Source: an uncultured Bacilli bacterium
GTDB lineage: Bacteria > Bacillota_I > Bacilli_A > RF39 > UBA660
Length of the DNA: 64,000 nt
Direction: 5' to 3'
Assembly (NCBI GenBank): GCA_934101575.1
Contig: CAKORJ010000003.1
Span: 1-64,000, forward strand
In this document: positions 32,388 through 40,370 of the stretch, in pieces
Layout of the letters: each line of letters begins with the position of its first letter
Position numbering within the stretch: the stretch's first letter is position 1
Translations under genes and position numbers: made by a program
Notes under the pieces: model-generated
Told to the model about the DNA's origin: nothing
The model's database searches: none
What the model saw: the letters and a program-made list of their open reading frames with translations, nothing else

Positions 32388-34434
32388 GTTTATTTACTTC
32401 TTTTTGTTATTTATTGCTTTAATACTGTATTTTATTTCTAGTAGTTTAAATTATGTTAGTGTTTATGATAGTTTTAATAATGAAGAGTTTGTTATAACTA
32501 ATATTACTTTCAAAGATTATGGAGTTAGATTTGATTTAAAAGGTAAAGAAAAAGTTATTGGGTATGTATATTGTAAAGATGATGAGTTTTCTTTGTATGA
32601 TGATTTTGTTTTAGGAGATAGGGTTTTAATTACAGGAAATCTCTCTTCTATTAGTAATAATACTGTTCCTAATACTTTTAATTATAAGAAATACTTAATT
32701 AGTAATGAAATATATAATGTTATTGAAATTACTGATATAAAGAAAGTTAATGCTAATATTAGTTTATTTTATAAGATAAAGAATAAACTTTATGAAAGGG
32801 GTAAGATGCTTGATAAGTCTTACCCTTATATTAATAGTTTGATTTTTGGTAATAATAGTTATTTGGATGAAGATGTACTTGCTTCTTATAGAGAAAATGG
32901 AATTAGTCATTTATTTGCTATTTCTGGTCTTCATATATCTATTTTTATTATGATTATTTCTTATGTTTTGGATAGAATGAAAATTCCTTTGTTTTTTAAG
33001 AGTCTTATTTTAATTTTATTTCTTTTATTTTATATGTTTCTTACTAATTTTTCTATGTCTGTTTTAAGAGGTGCTATATTTACTATTTTAATTCTTATAA
33101 ATAAGTTATTAAAGCTTGATATTCCTATTTTTAATTTGCTTCTTTTGACACTTTGTATTATTTTATTTATGAATCCTCTTAATATCAATAATGTCGGTCT
33201 TTTATATTCTTTTTTGGTAACTCTTTTTTTGGTTGTTTTTTCTCATATAATAAATGGAAAGAGTAAAGTTTATTCACTTTTTATGATTTCTTTTATTGCT
33301 TTTTTAGTTTCTTATCCTATTACTATTAATAATTTTAATCAAGTTAATTTTTTATCTGTTATTTATAATGTATTTTTTGTTCCTTATGTTTCTTCTATTT
33401 TGTTACCATTTACACTTGTTTCTTTTGTTTTTCCATTTTTAGATGATGTTTTGTTCTTTTTTGTTAAAATTATTGAAATTTCATCACAATTTTTGAATTC
33501 TATAAGTATTTTTAAAGTAAGTATGTGTAAAATGAATGTGTTAATGATATGTGTTTATTTTGTCATAATTTGTAAACTGTTTTTATCTTGGAATGGAAAA
33601 AAATGTAGATATTTGATTTGTCTTTTTATTTTTTTTGTTATTCATTTTTTCTTTCCGTTTTTAAAAAATGATTATGTTATGTATTTTGATGTTGGACAAG
33701 GGGATAGCTCAATTGTGCGTGTTGATGGTGTTGTGTCTTTGATTGATACTGGTGGTATTCTGAGCTATGGTGAGGGGGAATATAATTATAAAATTTCTAA
33801 GAATAAACTTATTCCATATTTGAAGTCTAATGGAATTAGAAAAATAGATAATCTTATTTTAACTCATGGTGATTTTGATCATATGGGTGAAGCTATTAAT
33901 TTAGTAAATAACTTTAAAGTAGAGAAAGTAATCTTTAATTGTGGTGAATTTAATGATTTAGAAAAAGAATTAATCAAAGTTTTAGATAAAAAGAAAATAA
34001 AGTATTATTCATGCATCAAAGAATTAAATATAGATAAGAATAAATTACATTTCTTACAAACTGGTGTTTATGATAATGAAAATGATAATAGTAATGTTAT
34101 TTATACAGAACTTAATGGTTATAAATTTATGTTTATGGGAGATGCCGGAGTAGAGAAGGAAAAAGATATTTTGAATAAATACAAAATATCTAATGTAGAT
34201 GTATTAAAAGTAGGCCACCATGGCTCTAAAACAAGTAGCAGTAAAACCTTTATAAATGAAATTAATCCTAAATATAGTGTTATTAGTGTTGGCAAGAATA
34301 ATAGGTATGGTCATCCAAATAAAGAGGTGTTAAATAACTTAGAACAATCTAAGATATATAGAACAGATCAAGATGGAAGCATTATGTTTAAAATCAAAAA
34401 TAACAAATTAAAAATTGAGACATATAGTCCATAG
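32356..34434 (+). CDS. comEC: DNA uptake channel ComEC, with a recombined C-terminus
   Basis: 692 residues with TTG start at 32356, AGGGGATT upstream and a 32-base overlap with comEA. The order is N-terminal membrane/OB-like region (1-140), the polytopic Competence domain with ENGISHLFAISGLHISIF (about 160-430), and a metallo-beta-lactamase domain (DVGQGDSSIV, THGDFDHMGEA, GDAG, KVGHHGSKTSS). It forms the pore for single-stranded DNA entry. From 33865 (residue 503) the sense strand turns A-rich and codon choice changes. A second, different copy of the same C-terminal domain lies at 35818-36387. The end of this gene therefore appears replaced by an incoming homologous end. Confidence 0.93.
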   Translation: MKRLKVILQCKFIYFFLLFIALILYFISSSLNYVSVYDSFNNEEFVITNITFKDYGVRFDLKGKEKVIGYVYCKDDEFSLYDDFVLGDRVLITGNLSSISNNTVPNTFNYKKYLISNEIYNVIEITDIKKVNANISLFYKIKNKLYERGKMLDKSYPYINSLIFGNNSYLDEDVLASYRENGISHLFAISGLHISIFIMIISYVLDRMKIPLFFKSLILILFLLFYMFLTNFSMSVLRGAIFTILILINKLLKLDIPIFNLLLLTLCIILFMNPLNINNVGLLYSFLVTLFLVVFSHIINGKSKVYSLFMISFIAFLVSYPITINNFNQVNFLSVIYNVFFVPYVSSILLPFTLVSFVFPFLDDVLFFFVKIIEISSQFLNSISIFKVSMCKMNVLMICVYFVIICKLFLSWNGKKCRYLICLFIFFVIHFFFPFLKNDYVMYFDVGQGDSSIVRVDGVVSLIDTGGILSYGEGEYNYKISKNKLIPYLKSNGIRKIDNLILTHGDFDHMGEAINLVNNFKVEKVIFNCGEFNDLEKELIKVLDKKKIKYYSCIKELNIDKNKLHFLQTGVYDNENDNSNVIYTELNGYKFMFMGDAGVEKEKDILNKYKISNVDVLKVGHHGSKTSSSKTFINEINPKYSVISVGKNNRYGHPNKEVLNNLEQSKIYRTDQDGSIMFKIKNNKLKIETYSP
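33865..33897 (+). repeat. Left 33-bp direct repeat (in comEC, HGDFDHMGEAI codons)
   Basis: Perfect match to 35818-35850. The sequence encodes the metal-binding motif HGDFDHMGEAI of the ComEC beta-lactamase domain. Similarity continues beyond the repeat at reduced identity but stops abruptly on its upstream side, marking a recombination boundary. Confidence 0.95.
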
Positions 34435-34447
34435 AAAGGAAGAAGAT

Positions 34448-35329
34448 ATGAACTATTACAATGAGATAAAGAATGAATTAATAAATAATGAGATAAATAG
34501 AAAAGTTAAAAATTATTCAATTAATAAGAGTGATCTAAATACTTATTATAATGTTGGTAAATTATTATTAGATGCAGGCAACCAATATGGAGAAGGCATT
34601 ATTAAAGAGTATTCATTAAAACTAACTGAAGAGTTAGGTTTAGGTTATAGTCAAAGAAATTTAAGAAATATGAGGCAATTCTATAAAGTTTCTCAAAAGT
34701 GGCAGACACTGTCTGCCAAATTAAGCTGGAGTCATTATTGTGAAATTCTCTGGTTTGATGATAATAAATTTCAATATTATGTTAAAAAAACTGAATTAAA
34801 TAATTTATCAATCAGACAGTTAAGGAAAAGAATAAAATCTAATGAATATGAAAGATTGCCAGAATCTACTAAAAATAAAATAATAAACCAAGATAAGTCT
34901 AATGTGGTTGACTTTGTAAAAAACCCAATTATCATTAAAAATAATAGCAAGTATGATATATTTTCAGAAAAAGTATTACAAAAATTAATATTAGAAGATA
35001 TTGAAAATTTTTTAGATGAGCTAGGAAATGGATTTACATTTATTAAAAGTGAATATCCTATTAAAATAGGCGATAGATATAATTATATAGATTTACTCTT
35101 ATATAATATTAAATATAAGTGCTATGTAGTGATAGAACTAAAAGTTACTGAAATTAAGAAGGAACATACTGGTCAAATTATGACTTATATGAATTATATT
35201 GATAAGAATTTAAAAACAATTGAAGAAAATGCTACAGTAGGTATCATTGTATGTAAGCAAAATAATGAATATATAATTAAATATTGTTCTGATGAGAGAA
35301 TTATTGCTAGAGAATATGAACTTGTGTGA
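34448..35329 (+). CDS. DUF1016 (YhcG-like) PDDEXK nuclease
   Basis: 293 residues from the ATG at 34448 (AAAGGAAGAAG upstream), 13 bases after comEC. The N-terminal DUF1016 helical part has YYNVGKLLLDAG, LGLGYSQRNLRNMRQFY and LSWSHYCEIL. The C-terminal PDDEXK nuclease fold shows NYIDLLLYN (Asp), YVVIELKVTEIKKEHTGQIMTYMNYID (E-x-K and Gln) and VGIIVCKQN. Members of this family are frequently found in defence islands and next to restriction-modification genes; some have been linked to transposon or phage DNA processing. It is the main cargo of the cassette. Shorter than typical members (about 340-370). Confidence 0.9.
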   Translation: MNYYNEIKNELINNEINRKVKNYSINKSDLNTYYNVGKLLLDAGNQYGEGIIKEYSLKLTEELGLGYSQRNLRNMRQFYKVSQKWQTLSAKLSWSHYCEILWFDDNKFQYYVKKTELNNLSIRQLRKRIKSNEYERLPESTKNKIINQDKSNVVDFVKNPIIIKNNSKYDIFSEKVLQKLILEDIENFLDELGNGFTFIKSEYPIKIGDRYNYIDLLLYNIKYKCYVVIELKVTEIKKEHTGQIMTYMNYIDKNLKTIEENATVGIIVCKQNNEYIIKYCSDERIIAREYELV

Positions 35330-35340
35330 TACTTAAAAAG

Positions 35341-35369
35341 TTGAAATTTACTAATTGTTATGATATAAT
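35341..35369 (+). promoter_or_regulatory. Promoter of the 123-residue cassette gene
   Basis: TTGAAA (35341-35346), 17-base spacer, TATAAT (35364-35369). Confidence 0.7.
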
Positions 35370-35388
35370 AAATACGGAGGTTATGAGT

Positions 35389-35760
35389 ATGAGTAAGCAA
35401 AACGATTGGTATAGTACGCCACTAAAAGATTGGGATAAACCATTGAATAATGATATTCCTGATGGTTCTGAAACATTTTCTAGTGAAATTGAAAATCCAA
35501 TAAAAGAAACTGATTCTAGAATTTTTCAGTTTTCATTTAAAACTTTGGCGATGCTAAATGACACAGATTCAATTGCAGTTGTAGTTGGTAATTTATCAAG
35601 AGAATATCAAATTACACCAATGGATATTATTCAATGGGCTAGAAACAAAAAATATACAAATGGAAATGAAGAAAAACAAATGCTTTATAATGCAGATTTA
35701 ATTGAAGAAAAATTATCAAATTTAGGTTTTGATTTTAGTGAAAAAAAAGTAAGCAGATAA
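35389..35760 (+). CDS. Hypothetical cassette protein, 123 aa
   Basis: Not recognised. Start at 35389 (GGAGG eight bases upstream); the ATG at 35383 is too close. The N-terminal 45 residues are polar and probably disordered (SKQNDWYSTPLKDWDKPL). The rest is a compact helical part, FKTLAMLNDTDSIAVVVGNL then YQITPMDIIQWARNKKYTNG and EEKLSNLGFDF. It has its own promoter and terminator inside the cassette. It could regulate or neutralise the neighbouring nuclease, but nothing in the sequence proves this. Confidence 0.75.
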   Translation: MSKQNDWYSTPLKDWDKPLNNDIPDGSETFSSEIENPIKETDSRIFQFSFKTLAMLNDTDSIAVVVGNLSREYQITPMDIIQWARNKKYTNGNEEKQMLYNADLIEEKLSNLGFDFSEKKVSR

Positions 35761-35783
35761 GTAGCAAAAAATGCTACTTTTTT
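35759..35783 (+). terminator. Terminator at the right end of the comEC cassette
   Basis: AAGTAGC, short A-rich loop, GCTACTT and a T run; located 35 bases before the right direct repeat. Confidence 0.85.
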
Positions 35784-35817
35784 TATTTAAATCCGTATGC
35801 ATAAACATATATCACCA

Positions 35818-35850
35818 CATGGTGATTTTGATCATATGGGTGAAGCTATT
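35818..35850 (+). repeat. Right 33-bp direct repeat (old comEC HGDFDHMGEAI codons)
   Basis: Perfect copy of 33865-33897. Sequence upstream of it (ATGCATAAACATATATCACC) has no similarity to comEC, whereas everything downstream is comEC-like. Confidence 0.95.
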
Positions 35851-36387
35851 TATTTTGTTAGTAATTTTAAAGTAGATAAAGTTGTATTTAATTGTGGTGT
35901 TTCTAATAAACTTGAAAAGGATCTTATTTATGTTCTTAAAGAAAAGAATATAAGTTATGATAGTTGTGTAGATAAACTTGATGTAGGTAAATATAAGTTT
36001 AAGTTTTTAAACACAGGAATATATGATAATGAAAATGATAGTTCAAGTGTTATATATTTTAAATATAATGAGTATAAGTTTCTTTTTATGGCTGATGCTG
36101 GTAAAAATAGAGAAAATGATATTATTAACAAATATAAAATAAGAAATATTGATTTTTTAAAGATTGGTCATCATGGTTCTAATACTAGTAGTGATTCTAG
36201 TTTTATAAAGGTTATAAATCCGAAATATTCTATTATTTCTGTTGGTGCTAATAACAGATTTGGCCATCCTAGAGAAGAGGTTTTAGACATTTTAGATAAA
36301 AGAAAAATCTATAGAACTGATATGGATGGTTCTATAGAAATTAAATTAAGTAAGAATGGATATAAAATTAGAACTTTTAAACCTTAA
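35818..36387 (+). pseudogene. Displaced original C-terminal end of comEC
   Basis: The frame (open from an ATG at 35797) encodes HGDFDHMGEAIYFVSNFKV through FMADAG and IGHHGSNTSS to the normal ComEC end, about 190 residues. It aligns end to end with the last 190 residues of the comEC product at 32356 but with many substitutions. Base composition is host-like (T-rich sense strand). It lacks the DVGQGD strand, the membrane part and a ribosome binding site and lies behind a terminator, so it is probably untranslated. It marks where the comEC gene originally continued. Confidence 0.9.
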
Positions 36388-36550
36388 AACTATGTAAAAT
36401 GTATATAATTGTTATATTTTGTTAATATTAAGATTATAACAATGTTTTTTATTATGTCTGTGTTAAAAGCTTAATTTAATAATAGGTTGTGTTTATTAGT
36501 TTTTGGGAAAAGACGAAACATATTTTGTTTTTTACCATATTATATATTAG

Positions 36551-36609
36551 ACGCGACCCGTGAGGTGTTCTCGCGTTTACATAGATGAGGGCTTTTTGCT
36601 CTCTTTTTT
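36551..36609 (+). ncRNA. Candidate small structured RNA with intrinsic terminator
   Basis: A GC-rich island in AT-rich DNA: ACGCGA (36551-36556) pairs with TCGCGT (36571-36576), with an inner CC-GTGA-GG hairpin (GNRA tetraloop). After a linker, GAGGGC (36587-36592) pairs with GCTCTC (36598-36603) followed by six T residues. A TATATATT just before 36550 could be a -10 box. It may be a small RNA or a leader regulating the CmpB-like gene that begins 52 bases later. I cannot assign it to a known riboswitch class. Confidence 0.5.
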
Positions 36610-36660
36610 ATTTGAAAAAGATTGTTTTTGTGGTATATTAATAATATAAGGAGTAGTTTT

Positions 36661-37221
36661 ATGAAGAGTTTTTTTAGTAGGATAAATATGGCTAGTTATA
36701 ATTTTGATTTTAAGGATACAATTTGTTTGTATATTTTAGTATTTTTAGCGGGTTCTTTGGCTGGTTTTATATATGAGGAGATGTTTACTTTATTATTTGA
36801 TCATGTGCTTATTAAGAGAGGATTTTTATATGGACCTTATTTACCTGTTTATGGTTTTGGATCTGTTTTGCTGGTTTTTACTCTTAAAAGATTTAAAAAA
36901 AATCCTTTGGTTGTTTTTTTTCTAGCTATGTTGGTGACTGGAGTTTTGGAATATTTTACAGGATATTTTTTATGGGAGATATATCATAAAAATTGGTGGG
37001 ATTATTCTGGGTTATTTCTTAATATAAATGGTTATGTTTGTCTTAGGTCTGTTCTTACATTTGGAATTGGAGGGCTTTTACTTATTTATATTGTTGAGCC
37101 TTTAATAAGTCTTTTTATATCTAAAATATCTAAATATAAAATTTATATTCTTTCTTATTGTGTTTGTGTTATATTTATGTTTGATTTAATTTTGACGTTG
37201 TTATTTAAAAATAAAATATAA
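36661..37221 (+). CDS. CmpB-like putative ABC transporter permease, membrane protein
   Basis: 186 residues from the ATG at 36661 with AAGGAG upstream. Five or so hydrophobic segments and the conserved features of the PF06541 family: GSLAGFIYEEMFTLLF, RGFLYGPYLPVYGFG, TGVLEYFTGYFLWEIY and WWDYSGLFLNINGYVCLR. Family members are annotated as putative ABC transporter permeases, but no ATPase gene is nearby and the function is not established. A structured leader or small RNA ends 52 bases upstream. Confidence 0.88.
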   Translation: MKSFFSRINMASYNFDFKDTICLYILVFLAGSLAGFIYEEMFTLLFDHVLIKRGFLYGPYLPVYGFGSVLLVFTLKRFKKNPLVVFFLAMLVTGVLEYFTGYFLWEIYHKNWWDYSGLFLNINGYVCLRSVLTFGIGGLLLIYIVEPLISLFISKISKYKIYILSYCVCVIFMFDLILTLLFKNKI

Positions 37222-37263
37222 AAAGAAGATAGTTTATTTTGAATCTGAACTATCTTCTTTTTT
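37221..37263. terminator. Bidirectional terminator, CmpB-like/MscS
   Basis: AAAAGAAGATAGTT (37221-37234) pairs with AACTATCTTCTTTT (37248-37261) between convergent genes. Confidence 0.88.
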
Positions 37264-38172
37264 TGTTTCCTCATTATTTATACTTTCAGTTGTATATAAA
37301 TCTAGTTTATTATTTTTTGCATTTTCATATATTTCATTCCATATTTGACTTTCTATGTGCCTTGACTTTTTAGGGTGTGCTAGGAATCTTATTGTTAGTT
37401 TAACATAATTTTCTGTTAATTTTGTGTATATTATGGGTTCTAAATTATTGTAATATATTCTATAGTTTCCTATTACTGTAGTTAATTGGTCTTTCATTTT
37501 TTTAGGTATTCTTTTTACTATATCGTTGCTATTTACTATATCATATAATACTTTTTTATTTTGTTCTAGGTTGCAATTTAGTTTTATTTTTACTTCTAAT
37601 TCATTCCAAATATATTTGAAGCCTTTGGTGTAGTTTTTGATGGGGTCTGTAAATATTTTTGAATTTGGTATTTGAATGATTATTCCTGTGGATTGTTCTC
37701 CATCTTCTTTGTTATTGACTTCTAATATTTCAAAATTTAATGTGTTTATATTTACTACGTCTCCTATTATGTTTCCTACTACATCTCGTATTTCTATTCT
37801 ATCTTCGACTTTGAATGGTTTTTTAATTGATATGAATAGTCCTGCGAAGAAGTTTAATATTACATCTCTTAGAGCCAGGGTTGCTGCGGCACTTATGAAA
37901 CTTATTAGTGTTATGATATTTTTGATTTGGGCTTCCCATATGAATAATAGTACTATTGTTGTAATTATTAATTTTGTTATTTTGACTTTTTTATTAAATA
38001 TGTAAAGGTTTCTTTCGTTTTTAATTAATTGATTGTTTAAGAATATAATTCCTTTTGTTATTAAATCTAATATTATTAGAGCAATTATACTATATGTTAT
38101 AAGTAATATTGGTGTTTGATTTATTCCAGTTAATTCTGCTAGTGATTTACTGAATTCTTGTAAGAATTTCAT
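37234..38172 (-). CDS. MscS-type mechanosensitive channel
   Basis: 312 residues. Three hydrophobic segments (about 20-45, 70-90 and 95-115), the last being the glycine/alanine-rich pore helix region LISFISAAATLALRDVILNFFAG, followed by the beta domain with FKVEDRIEIRDVVGNIIGDV and IIIQIPNSKIFTDPIKNYTKG. The C-terminal tail is acidic and polar. MscS channels open on membrane tension and release solutes on hypo-osmotic shock. ATG at 38172 follows AGGAGGA. Confidence 0.93.
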   Translation of the reverse strand: MKFLQEFSKSLAELTGINQTPILLITYSIIALIILDLITKGIIFLNNQLIKNERNLYIFNKKVKITKLIITTIVLLFIWEAQIKNIITLISFISAAATLALRDVILNFFAGLFISIKKPFKVEDRIEIRDVVGNIIGDVVNINTLNFEILEVNNKEDGEQSTGIIIQIPNSKIFTDPIKNYTKGFKYIWNELEVKIKLNCNLEQNKKVLYDIVNSNDIVKRIPKKMKDQLTTVIGNYRIYYNNLEPIIYTKLTENYVKLTIRFLAHPKKSRHIESQIWNEIYENAKNNKLDLYTTESINNEETKKEDSSDSK

Positions 38173-38333
38173 ATTAATCCTCCTTTTTCATTTTTATATT
38201 ATCATATTTTATATTTATTATCTTTTTATTTCAATATTTTAGGCTTTTGTTTTTTTATCTTTACACTTTTTTGTAAACTTGTTTTTTTGTGTTTTTTCAT
38301 ATATAATTTATTGTTGAAATGAGGAAAGGTATT

Positions 38334-39077
38334 ATGGATTTTAGAGGAAAAACTGTTCTGGTTACTGGTTCTAGTAAGGGAATTGGTAGACAAATTATAT
38401 ATGATTTTGCTAGACTTGGTGCTAATGTTGTTATAAATTACAGTAGTGATAGTGATGGTGCTTTTAGACTTGAAAAGGAAATTATGGATAAATTTGATTG
38501 TAAAGTTTTAACTGTTAGGTGTGATGTATCTAATGAGACGGATGTTAAGTATATGATTGATAGTGTTATTTCTAGGTTTAAAAGTATTGATATACTTGTT
38601 AATAATGCTGGGGTATGTAATGATTCTATGTTTGATGATAAGAATTATGATGATTTTAATAGAGTTTTAAGTGTTAATTTGATTGGTACTTATTTGGTTA
38701 GCAAATATGTTTGTAAATATATGGTTTTAAATAAATTTGGTAAGGTTATTAATATTTCTAGTGATAATGGTATTTGTAATGGTTATCCAGAGAGTGCGGA
38801 GTATGATGCTTCTAAGGCGGGTGTTATTTCTCTTACTCATAATATGGCTAAGTTTTATGCTCCTTATGTTAGTGTTAACTGTGTTTGTCCTGGTTGGATT
38901 AATACTTCTATGAATGAAGGACTTGATTCTAAACAGATTTCTGATATCAATTCTAAGATTTTACTTAATAGATTTGGTGATGTTAAAGAAATTTCTAATG
39001 TGGTGCTTTTTCTTGCTAGTAGTGCTGCTAGTTATGTTAATGATTCTATAATTAGTGTTAATGGAGGTAGTTTATGA
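38334..39077 (+). CDS. Short-chain dehydrogenase/reductase (FabG-like)
   Basis: 247 residues from the ATG at 38334 (GAGGAAAGG upstream; the ATG at 38319 precedes the binding site). Classical SDR motifs: VTGSSKGIGRQI (NAD(P) binding), NNAGV, ISSDNG (catalytic Ser region), YDASKAG (Tyr-x3-Lys) and CPGWINTSM. It resembles 3-oxoacyl-ACP reductases but sits with a PLP enzyme rather than fatty-acid genes, so the substrate is open. It overlaps the next gene by four bases (ATGA). A second SDR lies at 56041. Confidence 0.92.
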   Translation: MDFRGKTVLVTGSSKGIGRQIIYDFARLGANVVINYSSDSDGAFRLEKEIMDKFDCKVLTVRCDVSNETDVKYMIDSVISRFKSIDILVNNAGVCNDSMFDDKNYDDFNRVLSVNLIGTYLVSKYVCKYMVLNKFGKVINISSDNGICNGYPESAEYDASKAGVISLTHNMAKFYAPYVSVNCVCPGWINTSMNEGLDSKQISDINSKILLNRFGDVKEISNVVLFLASSAASYVNDSIISVNGGSL

Positions 39078-40321
39078 GAAATGATATAGTAATTAGTGAT
39101 GATGTTTTGAAAATGGCTAAGGATGCTGAAAAGGAACTTGTTTCTATATATAATAAATGTGATGATATTTGTTTTTCTAATACGAGAAAGGTTCTTAATG
39201 CTTTTATAAATAATAATGTTTCTTTTAATGATTTTAGTGGTACTAATGGATATGGGTATAATGATGTTGGTAGAGAGAAGATTGATTCTATTTTTAGTGA
39301 GATCTTTGGAGCGGAGGATTCTCTTGTTCGCTCACAATTTGTTTCGGGGACTCATGCTCTTACTGTGTGTTTATTTGCAATGCTTAGACCAGGGGATGTA
39401 ATGCTTAGTATTACAGGAAGTCCTTATGATACTTTACATGAAGTGATTGGAATTAAAGATAATGCTAGTAGTTTGAAGTCTTTTGGAGTTTCTTATGAGG
39501 AAGTTGCTCTTAAAAATGGTGAATTTGATGTTTTAGGAATAAAGTCTATCTTGAAGGATAAAAAAGTTAAACTTATTGAAATACAAAGATCTAAAGGATA
39601 TTCTAACAGAAATAGTATTACTATACCAATGATTAGAGATGTTATTAAAGAAATAAGAAGTGTTTCTAAAGATGTTATTATAATGGTAGATAATTGTTAT
39701 TGTGAATTTGTTGAAGAGATATCTCCTCTTGAAGTGGGTGCGGATCTTATTGTTGGATCTTTTATTAAAAACTTAGGGGCTGGAATTGTTCCTAATGGTG
39801 GATATATTGCTGGTAGAAAGGACCTTATTGAGCTTGCTGGCGAAAGGCTTACTGTTCCTGGTGAAGGAAAAGAAGTTGGAGCGACTCTTGATATGAACAT
39901 GAAATTTTTACAGGGTATTTATATGGCTCCAAGTGTTGTTAACGCTAGTGTTAAAACAGCTATTTTTGCTAGTTATATGCTAGAAAAACTTGGGTTTGTT
40001 GTTGAACCTAGATATAATGATAGTCGTGTGGATATAGTGGAGGCTATTACTTTTAATGATCCGGATAAACTTATTAAATATTGTGGTGGTATACAAATGG
40101 CTTCTGCTATTGATTCTTATGTTAAACCAATTCCTGATGATATGCCTGGATATGGAGATAAGGTTATTATGGCTGCAGGAACTTTTGTACAAGGTTCTAC
40201 TATAGAGCTTTCTTGTGATGGACCTTTTAGAGAGCCTTATACGGCTTATCAGCAAGGTGCACTTACATATGAATATGGCAAGCTTGGGGTTATGAAAGCT
40301 ATTACTGAGGTATTGAAGTAA
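39074..40321 (+). CDS. ynbB: Methionine gamma-lyase-like PLP enzyme (YnbB/aluminium-resistance family)
   Basis: 415 residues of the PF06838 family. Seen: FSGTNGYGYNDVGREKIDSIF, RSQFVSGTHALTVCLFAML, ITGSPYDTLHEVIG, MVDNCYCEFVE (PLP Asp), GSFIKNLGAG (Schiff-base Lys) and the C-terminal GTFVQGSTIELSCDGPFREPY. PLP-dependent fold-type I enzyme related to Cys/Met lyases; the physiological reaction is not established, and the old name aluminium resistance protein should not be taken literally. It is translationally coupled to the upstream SDR. Confidence 0.92.
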   Translation: MRNDIVISDDVLKMAKDAEKELVSIYNKCDDICFSNTRKVLNAFINNNVSFNDFSGTNGYGYNDVGREKIDSIFSEIFGAEDSLVRSQFVSGTHALTVCLFAMLRPGDVMLSITGSPYDTLHEVIGIKDNASSLKSFGVSYEEVALKNGEFDVLGIKSILKDKKVKLIEIQRSKGYSNRNSITIPMIRDVIKEIRSVSKDVIIMVDNCYCEFVEEISPLEVGADLIVGSFIKNLGAGIVPNGGYIAGRKDLIELAGERLTVPGEGKEVGATLDMNMKFLQGIYMAPSVVNASVKTAIFASYMLEKLGFVVEPRYNDSRVDIVEAITFNDPDKLIKYCGGIQMASAIDSYVKPIPDDMPGYGDKVIMAAGTFVQGSTIELSCDGPFREPYTAYQQGALTYEYGKLGVMKAITEVLK

Positions 40322-40329
40322 TATGTATA

Positions 40330-40365
40330 AAAAAACAGAATTTGTTTGATTAAATTCTGTTTTTT
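40330..40365. terminator. Bidirectional terminator, PLP enzyme/bactofilin-like
   Basis: AAAAAACAGAATTT (40330-40343) pairs with AAATTCTGTTTTTT (40352-40365). Confidence 0.88.
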
Positions 40366-40370
40366 GATTG

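Larger units (their letters stand above)
33865..35817 (+). mobile_element. Gene-end-replacing cassette in comEC
   Basis: A 1,953-bp unit bounded by 33-bp direct repeats. It contains the new comEC 3' end (to 34434), a DUF1016/PDDEXK nuclease gene, a 123-residue ORF and a terminator. The original comEC end follows. Composition is A-rich on the sense strand, unlike host flanks. No recombinase, transposase or terminal inverted repeat is visible. The arrangement preserves an uninterrupted comEC ORF while adding cargo, so it could arise by homologous recombination during transformation or by a site-specific enzyme supplied in trans. Confidence 0.75.

Noticed and set aside
35797..36387. A separate MBL-fold hydrolase gene
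   Set aside because: It aligns only with the C-terminal part of ComEC, lacks the first strand and a ribosome binding site, and starts exactly at the direct repeat; it is the displaced comEC end.
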